A DNA stretch of 64,000 nucleotides, taken from the NCBI RefSeq assembly GCF_000022085.1, contig NC_011894.1, positions 5,106,001 through 5,170,000 on the forward strand, read 5' to 3'. The DNA is from Methylobacterium nodulans ORS 2060. Its GTDB lineage: Bacteria > Pseudomonadota > Alphaproteobacteria > Rhizobiales > Beijerinckiaceae. Shown here piece by piece: positions 1-8,268 of this stretch. Numbering within the stretch: the stretch's first letter is position 1; each line of letters starts with the position of its first letter. The notes under the pieces were generated by a model. It did not search any database. It was not told the DNA's origin and was given only the letters and a program-made list of their open reading frames with translations. A program made the translations under genes and the position numbers.

Positions 1-201
1 ACGATCCGCCGGCTGCTCGTCGGGGGGGCCACGGCGGTGATCCGAGTGGCGCGCCAAGACAACCCCGGTCGAGCCTGGGCCAAGCGGCTCTTGGAGCGCA
101 AGCCCGCGCGGGTCGTGTCCGTCGCCTTGGCCAACAAGACCGCCCGGATTGCCTGGGCGGTGATGACGCGCGGCGACGTCTACAGAGCGCCCGCCGTCTG
201 A
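1..201 (+). CDS. IS110-family transposase, C-terminal fragment (5' end outside window)
   Basis: The reading frame is open from base 1 to TGA at 199-201, giving 66 residues. It matches the conserved end of IS110-type DEDD transposases: RRLLVGGATAVIR, then RLLERKP, then ALANKTARIAWAVMTRG. This is the Transposase_20 region that carries the second part of the active site. The gene starts to the left of the window, so completeness cannot be judged. About 250 bases of non-coding DNA follow before the IS6 element, as expected for the non-coding end of an IS110-type element. Confidence 0.85.
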   Translation, partial: TIRRLLVGGATAVIRVARQDNPGRAWAKRLLERKPARVVSVALANKTARIAWAVMTRGDVYRAPAV

Positions 202-454
202 CAAGATCCCGTCTGCCGGCTCTCTCGCCGGCGACGGGGGTGCAAGCTGCTGAGAGGTGATGACGAACCGGTCGAGCCGGGATTGAGGGGAGCCCGCTTT
301 GCGACATGCGCGTCACAGCGCGCTGGCTTGATGGGGACCTCGATCGCGGACTTCATCAGGGCCAGCGGCCATGAGCGCCGCGTCGACAGGCCGGACACAT
401 GACTGCACCCCGACTGGGCAGCATCCCTTTCCACTTGCACCGCAGGGGCCGTCC
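202..454. other. Non-coding DNA after the IS110 transposase
   Basis: No convincing gene is present. The stretch directly follows the IS110 stop codon and probably contains the non-coding end of that element. In some members of this family such an end encodes a guide (bridge) RNA. The element boundary cannot be fixed here because no terminal repeat was found. Confidence 0.4.
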
Positions 455-1345
455 ACACATGTCGCAAACGCGAACGGGCCCGCGTTCACGGGTCGTTAGG
501 CATACCCGGCCAGCTTGCCGCCTCCGCTCGGAGCCGGCCCATGATCCTGAACGCCCTTACCCTCAAGCTGAAGAGACAGGCCCGCGACGCCTTCAAGGGC
601 CGGCATTTCGAGGCGACGCTGATCGTGCAGGCCGTCTCCTGGTTCCTGCGCGACGCGCTGAGCTACCGCGACATCGAGGAGATGCTCCTGGAGCGCGGCT
701 TGGAGGTCGACCACTCCACCCTCAACCGCTGGGTGCTCGCCTACGCGCCCGCCATCGAGCGTCGCCTGCGCCGGTTCCGCAAGCCGCACTGCGGGTCGGT
801 CCGCGTGGACGAGACGTACATCCGCGTCCGGGGTCAGTGGCGCTCCCTGGACCGGGCCATCGACAAGCATGGCGAGGTGGTCGACTTCCTGCTCACCGCC
901 AACCGCGACCTGGGTGCGGCCAAGCGCTTCTTCCGCAAGATGCTCTCGGCCGAGCCGCTGCTCGCCCCGGATCGGATCGGCACCGACGGCGCTGGTCCTT
1001 ACCCGCCAGCTATCGCCGAGAGCCGCAAGGAGGGCCTGCTGCCGCGCGCTCCGACCCACCACGTCACCAAGCACCTGCAGCAGGGGATTGTGAGTGACCA
1101 CTTCCGGGTGAAGAGGCCGATGCCCCGCGTGGGCGGGTTCCGGTCGTTCAAGACGGCCCGGCGCACAATCCAGGGCTTCGAGGCGATGCTGTGGCTTCGC
1201 AAGGGCTTCGGGTTCTCAGGCGCATGGACCATGCGCGAGCAGAACCAGCTGCTGGCCTCCTGCTTCGGGCTTCCCGTCGCGAACACAGCGTGAAAGCGGG
1301 GACGGGTAGCTCCTTCTGCGTCCCGGTCCCGAGTTTGCGACACGC
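455..1345. mobile_element. IS6-family insertion sequence
   Basis: A single transposase ORF is flanked by short terminal inverted repeats. TGTCGCAAAC is read inward at 460-469, and its complement GTTTGCGACA at 1333-1342. GTYGCAAA is the usual terminal sequence of IS6/IS26 elements. The outermost bases and an 8-bp target duplication could not be established, so the ends are good to about 5 bp. The right end sits inside an IS66-type transposase gene. The left flank is IS110-derived DNA, so the element joins two unrelated IS remnants and may have arisen with a deletion. Confidence 0.8.
541..1293 (+). CDS. IS6-family DDE transposase, apparently lacking the catalytic Glu
   Basis: This 250-residue protein is full length for the IS6 family. 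It begins with the usual region around residues 20-70 (RHFEATLIVQAVSWF, HSTLNRWV). The DDE domain then shows D90 (VRVDETYIRV) and D149 (IGTDGAGPYPPA). At the position where relatives have Glu, in an IEADH-like motif 35 residues after the second Asp, this protein reads GIVSDH, with Val184. The end motif FEAMLWLRKGFGF is present. By family knowledge an E-to-V change would abolish catalysis, so the element is probably immobile unless helped in trans. The alignment was done by eye. Confidence 0.85.
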   Translation: MILNALTLKLKRQARDAFKGRHFEATLIVQAVSWFLRDALSYRDIEEMLLERGLEVDHSTLNRWVLAYAPAIERRLRRFRKPHCGSVRVDETYIRVRGQWRSLDRAIDKHGEVVDFLLTANRDLGAAKRFFRKMLSAEPLLAPDRIGTDGAGPYPPAIAESRKEGLLPRAPTHHVTKHLQQGIVSDHFRVKRPMPRVGGFRSFKTARRTIQGFEAMLWLRKGFGFSGAWTMREQNQLLASCFGLPVANTA

Positions 1346-1474
1346 CCGCCGCTGCTTGCGATCCGTGGACGGCGGCTTGGAGGAGGTGCGCGAGGTCTTG
1401 TCCGGGCGCTGCAGCCGCAGCACCAGCTCGATCAGCTCCTGCTTGCTCAGGCGCTCAAGTTCGCTGCGGCCCAT
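1345..1474 (-). pseudogene. IS66-type transposase, N-terminal fragment
   Basis: Leftward from ATG at 1472-1474, the translation begins MGRSELERLSKQELIELVL and continues with RPDKTSRTSSKPPSTDRK. This is the characteristic N-terminus of IS66-type transposases (DUF6444-like leader). After about 43 codons the frame runs into the right inverted repeat of the IS6 element and the similarity ends. The remaining 400 or more residues are absent from the window, so only a fragment is left. Confidence 0.7.
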
Positions 1475-1499
1475 CCCACGAGGGGATCAGCGAAATCCA

Positions 1500-1741
1500 C
1501 GCCGCGCAAGGGGCATGGGCAATAACGATTTCTTTGTCGTGCAGAGAATATATTTTAGGATATAGGATCGCCTATATTCTCCGATATATTAGATGTTCAT
1601 CTGCGTGGTAGCGGTACATGCTATAATATGGGATTACATCAGCAATATAGAGGGTCATATATTTTCTGACCCCATTTGCATGCTTCACGAAAAAGGGCAT
1701 AAGCGCCGAACGCCGTGACCACTTCACCTGGAGACCCCTCC
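1500..1741. other. AT-rich intergenic stretch with inverted repeats
   Basis: This stretch is strikingly AT-rich against the surrounding GC-rich DNA. It contains an imperfect palindrome around 1556-1580 (GGATATAGGATCGCCTATATTC) and a perfect 6-bp inverted repeat GGGTCA/TGACCC at 1652-1657 and 1667-1672 with a 9-base loop. It ends just before the ribosome-binding site of the redoxin gene. It could hold that gene's promoter and operator, or be a remnant of transferred DNA. No gene is visible in it. Confidence 0.45.
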
Positions 1742-2926
1742 ATGCCCCTGACAGAACGGCTGATCGGCGACCCCGCCGCGGAGATCCGCGTCCAGACCTA
1801 TCTAAAGGGCACGCCGATCGCGGCCCTGGCGCAAGGCTGCGTCCATGTGGTCGTGTTCTGGGAGACCTCGTGCGGTCCGTGCACGGCGAGCATCCCGCGC
1901 CTGACCGAGCTGCAGCGGCGGTATCCCGACGTGGTCTTCCTCGGCGTCGCCGTCAACTGGACGGATTTCGGCGAGCTGGAGGCCTTCGTGCGCGATCAGG
2001 GCGACGCGATCGGCTACCGGATCGCGGCCGATCTGCCGCTCTCGCCCGGCGAGCGTCAGGGCACGATGTACCGGACCTGGTACAAGGCAGCCTATGAGAC
2101 CGGTGTACCGAGCGCCTTCATCATCGATCGCGACGGCCGGATCGCCTGGATCGGCCCTCCCTGGGACATCGACGACCCGCTCGCGGCGGTGGTCGAGGGG
2201 CGCTGGGACCTCGCGGCGGCCCGGGAGGAGCAGGAGGCGACCCTGCGGCGCGACAAGGTGCGGGAGCTCTGGAGCCTGGAGGAGACCGTCGAGCGCCACC
2301 TCGCCGCGGGAGACCGCACCGGCCTCCTGCAGGCTTACGACACGGCGTTCGCGGCCGATCCCGGCCTCGAGCCGCTCCACGGTCTGCACAAGTTCGCGCT
2401 GCTGCTGCTGTCCGCCCGCGATGAGGCGGCCCTGGATTACGCGCGGCACCTGATCGGGGCGGTCGTCGCAGACCAGATCGATCCGCTCATCCAGCTCGGC
2501 CTCATGCTGGCCGGGGCGGCCGAGCAGGGCACGGAGGCGCCGGACTGGCCTCCGGCCGCCACGGTCAGGATCGGCGATCTGCTCATCTACCTCCTCAGCA
2601 CCATGCCGGCGAAGGCGGTCGAGCAGGGCACGGAGGCGCCGGACTGGCCTCCGGCCGCCGCGAACCTGGCGCTGACGGCGATCACTCAGGCGGAGGCCTT
2701 GTTCAACGAAGAGACTCACCCCCGCCTGCGGATGATGCTCGCGGAGGCCGCCGCCCGGGCCCTGCTCGTCGTCGGCCGGACCGGCGAGGCCGCCGACCGC
2801 GCCCGGGCGGCCCGTGCCCTCGCGCCCGCCTTCGCCCTCGCGTCCGACACAGAGCTGGCGGCGATCATCTCCCAACTCGACCAGTTCGTCGCGCACTGCG
2901 ATGCGGCCGCCGGGCGCGGCGACTGA
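1742..2926 (+). CDS. TlpA-like thioredoxin-fold protein with helical C-terminal repeat region
   Basis: This 394-residue protein has a thioredoxin-fold domain at about residues 10-150. Its redox motif is FWETSCGPC (C44, C47), followed by a segment near residues 110-140 (VPSAFIIDRDGRIAWIG) with the cis-Pro region typical of TlpA/AhpC-TSA proteins. The remainder is an Ala/Leu-rich helical, TPR-like region. There is no signal peptide, so a cytoplasmic thiol-disulfide role is likely. ATG 1742 is preferred over the upstream GTG 1715 because a GGAG site lies eight bases before it. The helical part contains two 33-residue repeats sharing a 40-bp identical stretch. The substrate cannot be told from sequence. 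Confidence 0.75.
   Translation: MPLTERLIGDPAAEIRVQTYLKGTPIAALAQGCVHVVVFWETSCGPCTASIPRLTELQRRYPDVVFLGVAVNWTDFGELEAFVRDQGDAIGYRIAADLPLSPGERQGTMYRTWYKAAYETGVPSAFIIDRDGRIAWIGPPWDIDDPLAAVVEGRWDLAAAREEQEATLRRDKVRELWSLEETVERHLAAGDRTGLLQAYDTAFAADPGLEPLHGLHKFALLLLSARDEAALDYARHLIGAVVADQIDPLIQLGLMLAGAAEQGTEAPDWPPAATVRIGDLLIYLLSTMPAKAVEQGTEAPDWPPAAANLALTAITQAEALFNEETHPRLRMMLAEAAARALLVVGRTGEAADRARAARALAPAFALASDTELAAIISQLDQFVAHCDAAAGRGD
2521..2659 (+). repeat. Two identical 40-bp direct repeats inside the redoxin gene
   Basis: The 40 bases at 2521-2560 recur exactly at 2620-2659. Both encode EQGTEAPDWPPAA at the end of a 33-residue unit. The rest of each unit has diverged at DNA and protein level (for example IDPLIQLGLMLAG versus IGDLLIYLLSTMP). 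Spacing is 99 bp, so the frame is kept. Confidence 0.85.
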
Positions 2927-3201
2927 GCCGCAGAGACCTGCCGGCGCGACAAGGCGTGACCCGCGGGCGGGAAGGCGACGCGCCTTCCACAATTACATGG
3001 CTGTCGGACATTGTCAGATTCCCGACAGCCGAGTGAAGTTTCCGCCAATCACCGGCGGTTCCATTAACGTACTGAGCTCAATAGCAAAACTGCTCCAGAA
3101 GCATTTGGCACCTCGCTTGCGCAGAGGTCCGGCAGCGGCCGATGTCGCCGACGGCGGTGACATCGGGAGCGATGTCGCCATCAACCCAGCGGGGTCTGAC
3201 C

Positions 3202-4020
3202 ATGACTGATCTGCGCCAAGTACCGTCCGCAGAAACCCGCTCGGAGACAGCATCGATGCCCACGCACTTCAATTTCGCCTGGGAAGCGCTGGCCGCACAT
3301 TTCGGCCCCGAGCAGATCAACGGGATCGTCAGCTCGCGACGCGAGTTCGGCGCGCATCTGCTTCTTGACCTGCAATATGCCATTACGGTGCGACTCGCCC
3401 CATTCAAGACCACCCTGCTGGGCGTGCACCAAGTCGATGACAGTGATCCGCTCTCGATCTCCAGCCTCCTGGTCCACGGTGACCAGCACCAGATCGCCGT
3501 CTCGCTGCGTCAGTACTGGGACATGGATGTCGGGGGGGGCAAAACCCTTCGTCGCGCTAAACAACGGATTGTGGCTGTTTCGGGCAGAGGGCCGCCCCGT
3601 GGCCGTTCTACTATCGCAGTACACCGATTGGAACGCAGGGATTCCGTTCACCCAAGTCGAGGTCGCGACGCTGGACGATCCGACTTCGGTGGAGTTCGCT
3701 CGAAGCTTCCTGGCCGCGGTGCAGGCGGTCGGCGCGACTTCGACCCTCTATCGCGGCAAAGCTATCTCCGAGATGGGCTCCAGCTATTCAGGCCGGCGCG
3801 CCGCCATGCGGGCCCACAAGCTGCCGGCCGTCGCCCCCGATGCCCTCATCTTGGACGAGGCGACGATGGATCGGCTCGACCGCGGCAGCTTCTTGCGCGA
3901 CCGTCTTCGAGCGCTTCTTCGAGCGCGTCGTCTTTGAGTGCGGCCGTCTTCGGGAGGAGCTGAAGCAGCCCGGCCAGTCCACCCGCAAGGACCTGCTGCT
4001 CTATGGGCCGCTCGGATCTC
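3202..4020 (+). pseudogene. AAA-family ATPase, frameshifted and truncated
   Basis: The start MTDLRQVPSAETRSETAS opens a frame that reads coherently to a run of eight G at 3532-3539. The reading then continues in the next frame (FVALNNGLWLFRAEGRP, LLSQYTDWNAG, HKLPAVAPDALILDEATM). A second shift near 3900 brings in TVFERFFERVVFE and QSTRKDLLLYGPLGS. The last segment should be a Walker A motif (LLLYGPPGTGKT in relatives), but similarity ends at the fourth residue of that loop. The entire ATPase core is therefore missing. Two frameshifts plus a 3' deletion mark this as a dead gene. Confidence 0.75.
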
Positions 4021-4164
4021 CGCGTGCCATGGCGGGGTTTTCCGTGGATTCCTTAACGCCCGGTCGCGCGCATGCTACCGGACGCCTCGTCGGCGGGTCG
4101 ACCGGAACGATCTAGGCTGCCCGGCACCCGTCCCCCGCTTCCTCCTGACCGGTTCTCGTTGCTG

Positions 4165-5589
4165 ATGTCCTCCGTCGTCACGCGCTTCGCCCCGTCGCCC
4201 ACGGGCTTCCTCCACATCGGCGGAGGCCGCACGGCGCTGTTCAACTGGCTCTACGCCCGCAAGACTGGCGGCCGGATGCTGCTGCGCATCGAGGACACGG
4301 ACCGCGAACGCTCGACGCAGGCCGCCATCGACGCGATCCTCGACGGCCTGTCCTGGCTCGGCCTCGATTGGGATGGGGAGGTCGTCTACCAGTTCGCCCG
4401 CGCCGCCCGGCACCAGGAGGTGGCCGAGAGCCTCCTGGCCTCGGGCCGGGCCTATCGCTGCTACGCCACGCCGGAGGAACTCGCCGAGATGCGGGAGGCC
4501 GCCCGGCGCGAGGGCCGGCCCCTGCGCTACGACGGGCGCTGGCGCGACCGCGACCCCTCCGAGGCGCCTCCCGGGGCCAAGCCGGTGATCCGTCTGCGCG
4601 CGCCCACCGAGGGCGAGACGGTGGTGGAGGACGAGGTCCAGGGCCGGGTGGTCTGGCAGAACAAGGATCTCGACGACCTCGTGCTGCTGCGCTCGGACGG
4701 CACGCCGACCTACATGCTCGCCGTCGTGGTGGACGACCACGACATGGGCGTCACGCACGTGATCCGCGGTGGCGAGCACCTCACCAATGCGGCGCGCCAG
4801 ACCCAGATCTACGAGGCGCTGGGCTGGGCGGTGCCCAGCATGGCGCATGTCCCGCTCATCCACGGGCCGGACGGCGCGAAGCTCTCCAAGCGCCACGGGG
4901 CGCGCGGCGTCGATGCCTACCGGGATCTCGGCTACCTGCCGGGCGCCCTGCGCAACTACCTCGTGCGCCTCGGCTGGAGCCACGGCGACCAGGAGATCTT
5001 CTCCACCGAGGAGATGATCCGGGCCTTCGACCTGAAGCAGATCGGCCGCTCGCCCGCCCGCTTCGACTTCGCCAAGCTCGAGAACCTGAACGGTCACTAC
5101 ATCCGCAGCACGGCGGACGAGGAGCTGGTGGCGGCCATCGAGGCGATCCTGCCGACGCAGGGCCCCCCGCGCGGGCTGCCCACCCGGCTCGATCCGGCGC
5201 TGCGCCAGCGCTTCCTCGCCGCCATGCCGGGGCTGAAGGAGCGGGCGAAGACCCTGGTCGAGCTGCTCGACAGCGCCTACTACCTCTATGCCCCGCGCCC
5301 CCTGGCCCTCGACGACCGGGCCGTGGGCCTGCTCGGCAATGGCGGGCGCGAGCGGCTCGCGGGCGTGCTGCCGCGCCTCGAAGCCCTCTCCGACTGGAGC
5401 GCCGCCTCGACCGAGCAGGCCGTGCGCGACTTCGCCGAGGCGGCGAGCGTGAAGCTCGGGCAGGTGGCGCAGCCGCTCCGGGCGGCGCTGACCGGCCGCG
5501 CCACCTCGCCCGGCCTCTTCGACGTGATGGCGGTGCTCGGCCGCGAGGAGAGCCTCGGGCGCCTGCGCGACCAAGCGCGCGCGGCCTGA
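4165..5589 (+). CDS. gltX: Glutamyl-tRNA synthetase
   Basis: This is a cytoplasmic class I synthetase that charges tRNA-Glu with glutamate using ATP. The 474-residue length is normal. The HIGH-type motif is in [19 protein letters not shown] (residues 8-26) and the KMSKS-type motif is KLSKRHG near residue 239. [10 protein letters not shown] near residue 41 is the usual glutamate-binding region. ATG 4165 puts [13 protein letters not shown] at the N-terminus, as in relatives; the frame is open further upstream but unconserved. Bacteria of this group often have two gltX copies, and which one this is cannot be told. It is followed by a strong hairpin and then IS481. Confidence 0.95.
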   Translation: MSSVVTRFAPSPTGFLHIGGGRTALFNWLYARKTGGRMLLRIEDTDRERSTQAAIDAILDGLSWLGLDWDGEVVYQFARAARHQEVAESLLASGRAYRCYATPEELAEMREAARREGRPLRYDGRWRDRDPSEAPPGAKPVIRLRAPTEGETVVEDEVQGRVVWQNKDLDDLVLLRSDGTPTYMLAVVVDDHDMGVTHVIRGGEHLTNAARQTQIYEALGWAVPSMAHVPLIHGPDGAKLSKRHGARGVDAYRDLGYLPGALRNYLVRLGWSHGDQEIFSTEEMIRAFDLKQIGRSPARFDFAKLENLNGHYIRSTADEELVAAIEAILPTQGPPRGLPTRLDPALRQRFLAAMPGLKERAKTLVELLDSAYYLYAPRPLALDDRAVGLLGNGGRERLAGVLPRLEALSDWSAASTEQAVRDFAEAASVKLGQVAQPLRAALTGRATSPGLFDVMAVLGREESLGRLRDQARAA

Positions 5590-5601
5590 TTTATGCTTGA
5601 T

Positions 5602-5641
5602 CGGGCGGGCCGGCCCGCGGCCGCGCCGGCCGGCCCGCCCG
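5602..5641 (+). terminator. GC-rich hairpin after gltX
   Basis: A perfect 13-bp inverted repeat CGGGCGGGCCGGC (5602-5614) and GCCGGCCCGCCCG (5629-5641) lies just after the gltX stop, with a self-complementary loop. No T-run follows, so it is a probable but not textbook intrinsic terminator. Confidence 0.65.
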
Positions 5642-5674
5642 GATCCACCGCGCATCGCGGGCGGGCTGAAGGGA

Positions 5675-6661
5675 CTAGCTGTCTGGATGCGAAACCTCCT
5701 TGGCAGCCGCCACAACCTTGAGCGCTTTGGGGAGCGCGTCCGGATCAGGCGGCTTCGCGGCGGGCTTGGCCAATGCAGGGTTCGCCTTCAGTCGCTCACG
5801 CAACACCATGTCGGGTGAGCGGCCCTTCAGGGCCCGCTAACGACGGCCATTGTAGGCCGTGTTGAAGCCGGCCCGCACGGTCTCAAGAGCACGGTGATTA
5901 TAGATCGTGATGCCCAACACTTCGCGCTGCACACGCCCGTTGAAGCGCTCGACCAATCCGTTGGTGCGTGGCGTATAGGGCCGAGTTGTGCGATGCTCAA
6001 TCTTGTGCTGCCGGCAGGATTTCTCAAAGTTATCCGAAGTGAAGCAGGAGCCCCGGTCGGTCAGGATGTGCGTAACCCGAAACGGCAGGGCCGCGAGCGC
6101 CGCCTCCAGGAAGGCCACAGCGGACGCGGCGGTCTCGTCATCTTTGACGGCCAGGTGCACGTAGCGCGAGGCACGGTCGATCGCGACGTTCAGGTAGCGC
6201 TTTCGCGTGACGCCGTCCTTGTCGCGCAGCTTGGGCAGGTGCTTCACGTCCAGGTGCACGAAGCCGACCTCGTCCTCCTTGAAGGAGTTGTGGGGCTTGC
6301 GCGCACGCTCGGCGGGGGTGAGGCGGTTGAGACCCTCGGCCTTGAGGATGCGGTAGACCGCGTCCCGGTTCAGGTGAGGTAGGAAGTGGCTGACGATGAA
6401 GGTGAGATCATCGAGTGGAAAGCCGGTGGCGCGGCGGAGCGCGCTCACGATGGCGCGCTCCTCATCGCTGGCTTTCCAGGGCAGTTTGTGGGGCCTTGCG
6501 GAGCGATCCTGGCAGTCATCCGGCCCGCGTTTGCGCCATTTGCGGATGGTCTCGGTGGAGACACCGTAGCGCTTCGCGAGCACGCCGGAGGGCTCGGCGG
6601 AGCGGGCGATTTCGGCGCGCACGGCTGGGGTGGTGCGGGCATTGGGATGGATTGCGAGCAT
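5675..6661 (-). pseudogene. IS481-family transposase with an in-frame nonsense codon
   Basis: From ATG 6661 the protein starts MLAIHPNARTTPAVRAEIA with an N-terminal helix-turn-helix (LAKRYGVSTETIRKWRKR). The rve integrase domain follows: DVKHLPKLRD, VAIDRASRYV, LTDRGSCFTS and NGLVERFNGRV. The frame meets TAG at 5837-5839 right after AYNGRR. Reading continues in the same frame for 53 more codons (ALKGRSPDMVLRERLK to EVSHPDS) to TAG at 5675. Relatives usually have Gln after the double Arg, so a single CAG-to-TAG change is the simplest history. The truncated product retains the DDE residues but lacks the C-terminal tail. Confidence 0.8.
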
Positions 6662-6747
6662 CAGCGCGCCCACCTGGAGGAGGAGCGCTGGGAGGGCTCG
6701 AAGCGCCAGGCCTACCCCTCAATTGCCCAACGCACCTGATCCCAACA
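5675..6747 (-). mobile_element. IS481-family insertion sequence
   Basis: This element carries one leftward transposase frame. Its upstream end is probably TGTTGGGATCAGGTGCG, read leftward from 6747, which resembles IS481 terminal sequence. The opposite inverted repeat could not be recognised, so the left boundary is set at the end of the reading frame. The element lies between the gltX hairpin and the last prophage gene (stop at 6767). Confidence 0.7.
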
Positions 6748-6766
6748 ATGTTCCGCGACCAAACAG

Positions 6767-7138
6767 CTAGTTCAACCGGACATCCCTGATGCGATCGGCG
6801 AGCGACCGGATCGCATCCACCGTCTGCCGGCGCTCCTCGTGGATCTCCTCCCGGTGCCGCTTCCGCATCGCCATCTCGGCTTCGCGGACGAGCGTGCATC
6901 GATCGTAGGAGGCGGCGACCGCATGAAGCCCATCGATCAGCTCTCGGGCCGTCCGCTCGCCCATCACCATGCCGCCGATCTGCGCCAATCCCTCGCCTCC
7001 AACCGAGGGCGGAGCAAGGTGCGGCTTCTCGGCCCGCGCCTTCAGCCAACCGAACATCGCCAGGATAATGCCGCCCGCTGCGCCGGGGCCGGCGAAGGCC
7101 AGCAGGTAATCGAACAGCTCCTTCGCCTCTGGCGACAT
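6767..7138 (-). CDS. Small membrane protein with coiled-coil tail (spanin-like candidate)
   Basis: This 123-residue protein has one hydrophobic segment at about residues 10-31 (YLLAFAGPGAAGGIILAMF) and then a charged, probably coiled-coil C-terminal half (VREAEMAMRKRHREEIHEE). Its stop lies at the prophage edge, and its ATG overlaps the TGA of the preceding gene. A single N-terminal membrane anchor plus a periplasm-sized helical tail beside a holin and endolysin is what an inner-membrane spanin looks like. That role is inference only; no overlapping lipoprotein partner was seen. Confidence 0.55.
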   Translation of the reverse strand: MSPEAKELFDYLLAFAGPGAAGGIILAMFGWLKARAEKPHLAPPSVGGEGLAQIGGMVMGERTARELIDGLHAVAASYDRCTLVREAEMAMRKRHREEIHEERRQTVDAIRSLADRIRDVRLN

Positions 7139-7587
7139 CAGCGCCCCCGCATCGAGAAAGCGCCTGCCTTCTGCATGTCGTAGCCGGCCGCAGCGAGGCA
7201 CCATCCCTCGAACCCGAAGAAGACGATGTAGAAGTACACCCCCGGCGGAAGGCCCAGACCCGACTTGCGCGCTGCTGCGAACTGCAGGATGCACAGAGAC
7301 AACCAGAAGAAGCCGGACGCGTAGGAGCCCAATGCGCGCAGGATGGGTGACCGCCTCCACCAGCCGTTTACTGCGAGCCCGAGGCAGCGCAAGCAGCCGA
7401 TCAGGATGGCAAGAGCCCCCCACGTGGTCTCGCGCATGATGAGCCCGAGCATCTGGTCCGAGGAGATCTCGAACAACTCGCCGGGCTGGAGGATGGCGCA
7501 GCCCCACGCGATGGCGCAGCACGCCAGCAGCCATTCCGTCGAGCGGGTCTTGTTGAGGGAGGTCATCCCGACATTGCTGGTGGGCAT
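7138..7587 (-). CDS. Polytopic membrane protein of the lysis region
   Basis: This 149-residue protein has about four hydrophobic segments: WLLACCAIAWGCAIL, WGALAILIGCLRCLGLAV, YASGFFWLSLCILQF and GVYFYIVFFGFEGWCLAAAG. ATG 7587 is supported by AGGAGG six bases upstream. The stop overlaps the next ATG (TGATG). It lies between the holin gene and the last gene of the prophage. It could be an additional holin, an antiholin or a superinfection-exclusion protein. I do not recognise the family. Confidence 0.6.
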   Translation of the reverse strand: MPTSNVGMTSLNKTRSTEWLLACCAIAWGCAILQPGELFEISSDQMLGLIMRETTWGALAILIGCLRCLGLAVNGWWRRSPILRALGSYASGFFWLSLCILQFAAARKSGLGLPPGVYFYIVFFGFEGWCLAAAGYDMQKAGAFSMRGR

Positions 7588-7615
7588 GCTGGCCTCCTGG
7601 CTCCTTCGATCGCCG

Positions 7616-8179
7616 TCAGCGCTTCACCACGCTCGGCAGGATGGCGCTGAGTTGCGCGTCCTTCTGCTGGCTGGAGCGCGAGGAGCCGAGCCAGAAGGCG
7701 ATGGCGGTGCCCAGCGCAAGGTTGGCTGCGCCATAGGCTTGGCTCAAGAGCTGGTAGACCCGCTCGGGGATCTCGCCCTGGATCAAGTAGAGCGCGCTGG
7801 TCAGCAGCGCCCAGGCGGCGAGGATCGCGAGCGTGACGATCGCCGGCATGGAAGCGGTCCAGTGACTGGCCTGCGCCAGCCCGAGCTGCATCTGCCGGGC
7901 GTTGGCGAGGTCGGCCAATTCGGCCAGTTGCTCCTTCGCCGCGGCGTCGATCTCGGCGAGCTTGAGCTGCGCGCCGGTCGGGTCGGCCTGCACCGCCTGA
8001 CTGATCGCCTGCGGGGTGGCCGGCACGCCCAGCGCCGCGCCGATCGCGGCGGCCGCGCCCTTGCCGAGGGCGCCGCCGATGCCGCCGCCGAGCGGCCCGG
8101 CAAGCGTCGTGCCGATGAGCGTGCCGAGAGAGGGTAGCCCGACCTGCGCGAGCTGCCCGGCTAACTGAAGCCAATCCAT
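7616..8179 (-). CDS. Holin of the GTA_holin_3TM type
   Basis: This 187-residue protein begins MDWLQLAGQLAQVGLP and has a Gly/Ala-rich hydrophobic segment (residues 15-50), a charged middle (EIDAAAKEQLAELADLANA), and two membrane segments near residues 115-135 and 155-170. It ends with AIAFWLGSSRSSQQKD. The GTA-release holin family has this layout and the FWLGSS-type end. It would open the inner membrane so that the adjacent endolysin reaches the cell wall. ATG 8179 is chosen because the upstream extension of the frame is Pro/Arg-rich and overlaps the endolysin gene. Confidence 0.7.
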   Translation of the reverse strand: MDWLQLAGQLAQVGLPSLGTLIGTTLAGPLGGGIGGALGKGAAAAIGAALGVPATPQAISQAVQADPTGAQLKLAEIDAAAKEQLAELADLANARQMQLGLAQASHWTASMPAIVTLAILAAWALLTSALYLIQGEIPERVYQLLSQAYGAANLALGTAIAFWLGSSRSSQQKDAQLSAILPSVVKR

Positions 8180-8194
8180 GTGAGGAGGTCTCCA

Positions 8195-8218
8195 CCCCTC
8201 TCCTGTTCCAGAGAGGGG
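8195..8218 (-). other. Hairpin between endolysin and holin genes
   Basis: A perfect 8-bp inverted repeat CCCCTCTC (8195-8202) and GAGAGGGG (8211-8218) with an 8-base loop lies in the leader of the holin gene, 16 bases before its start codon. There is no T-run. It may modulate holin translation or mRNA stability. Confidence 0.45.
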
Positions 8219-8268
8219 GCGTGCGCGCGGCGGGCCCGGCCGGCTCGGGGGGAACTGTCCGGAACGGT

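Noticed and set aside
4165..5589. gltX as prophage cargo
   Set aside because: It lies outside the phage module on the chromosomal side of IS481, with its own hairpin and opposite orientation; a housekeeping gene is the simpler reading.
4075..5715. 546-codon ORF antisense to gltX
   Set aside because: gltX is certain on the other strand; the antisense product has no recognisable motif.
6748..6790. Possible attL next to the last prophage gene
   Set aside because: No stretch resembling the tRNA-Ser 3' end was found here or around the IS481 and gltX hairpin.
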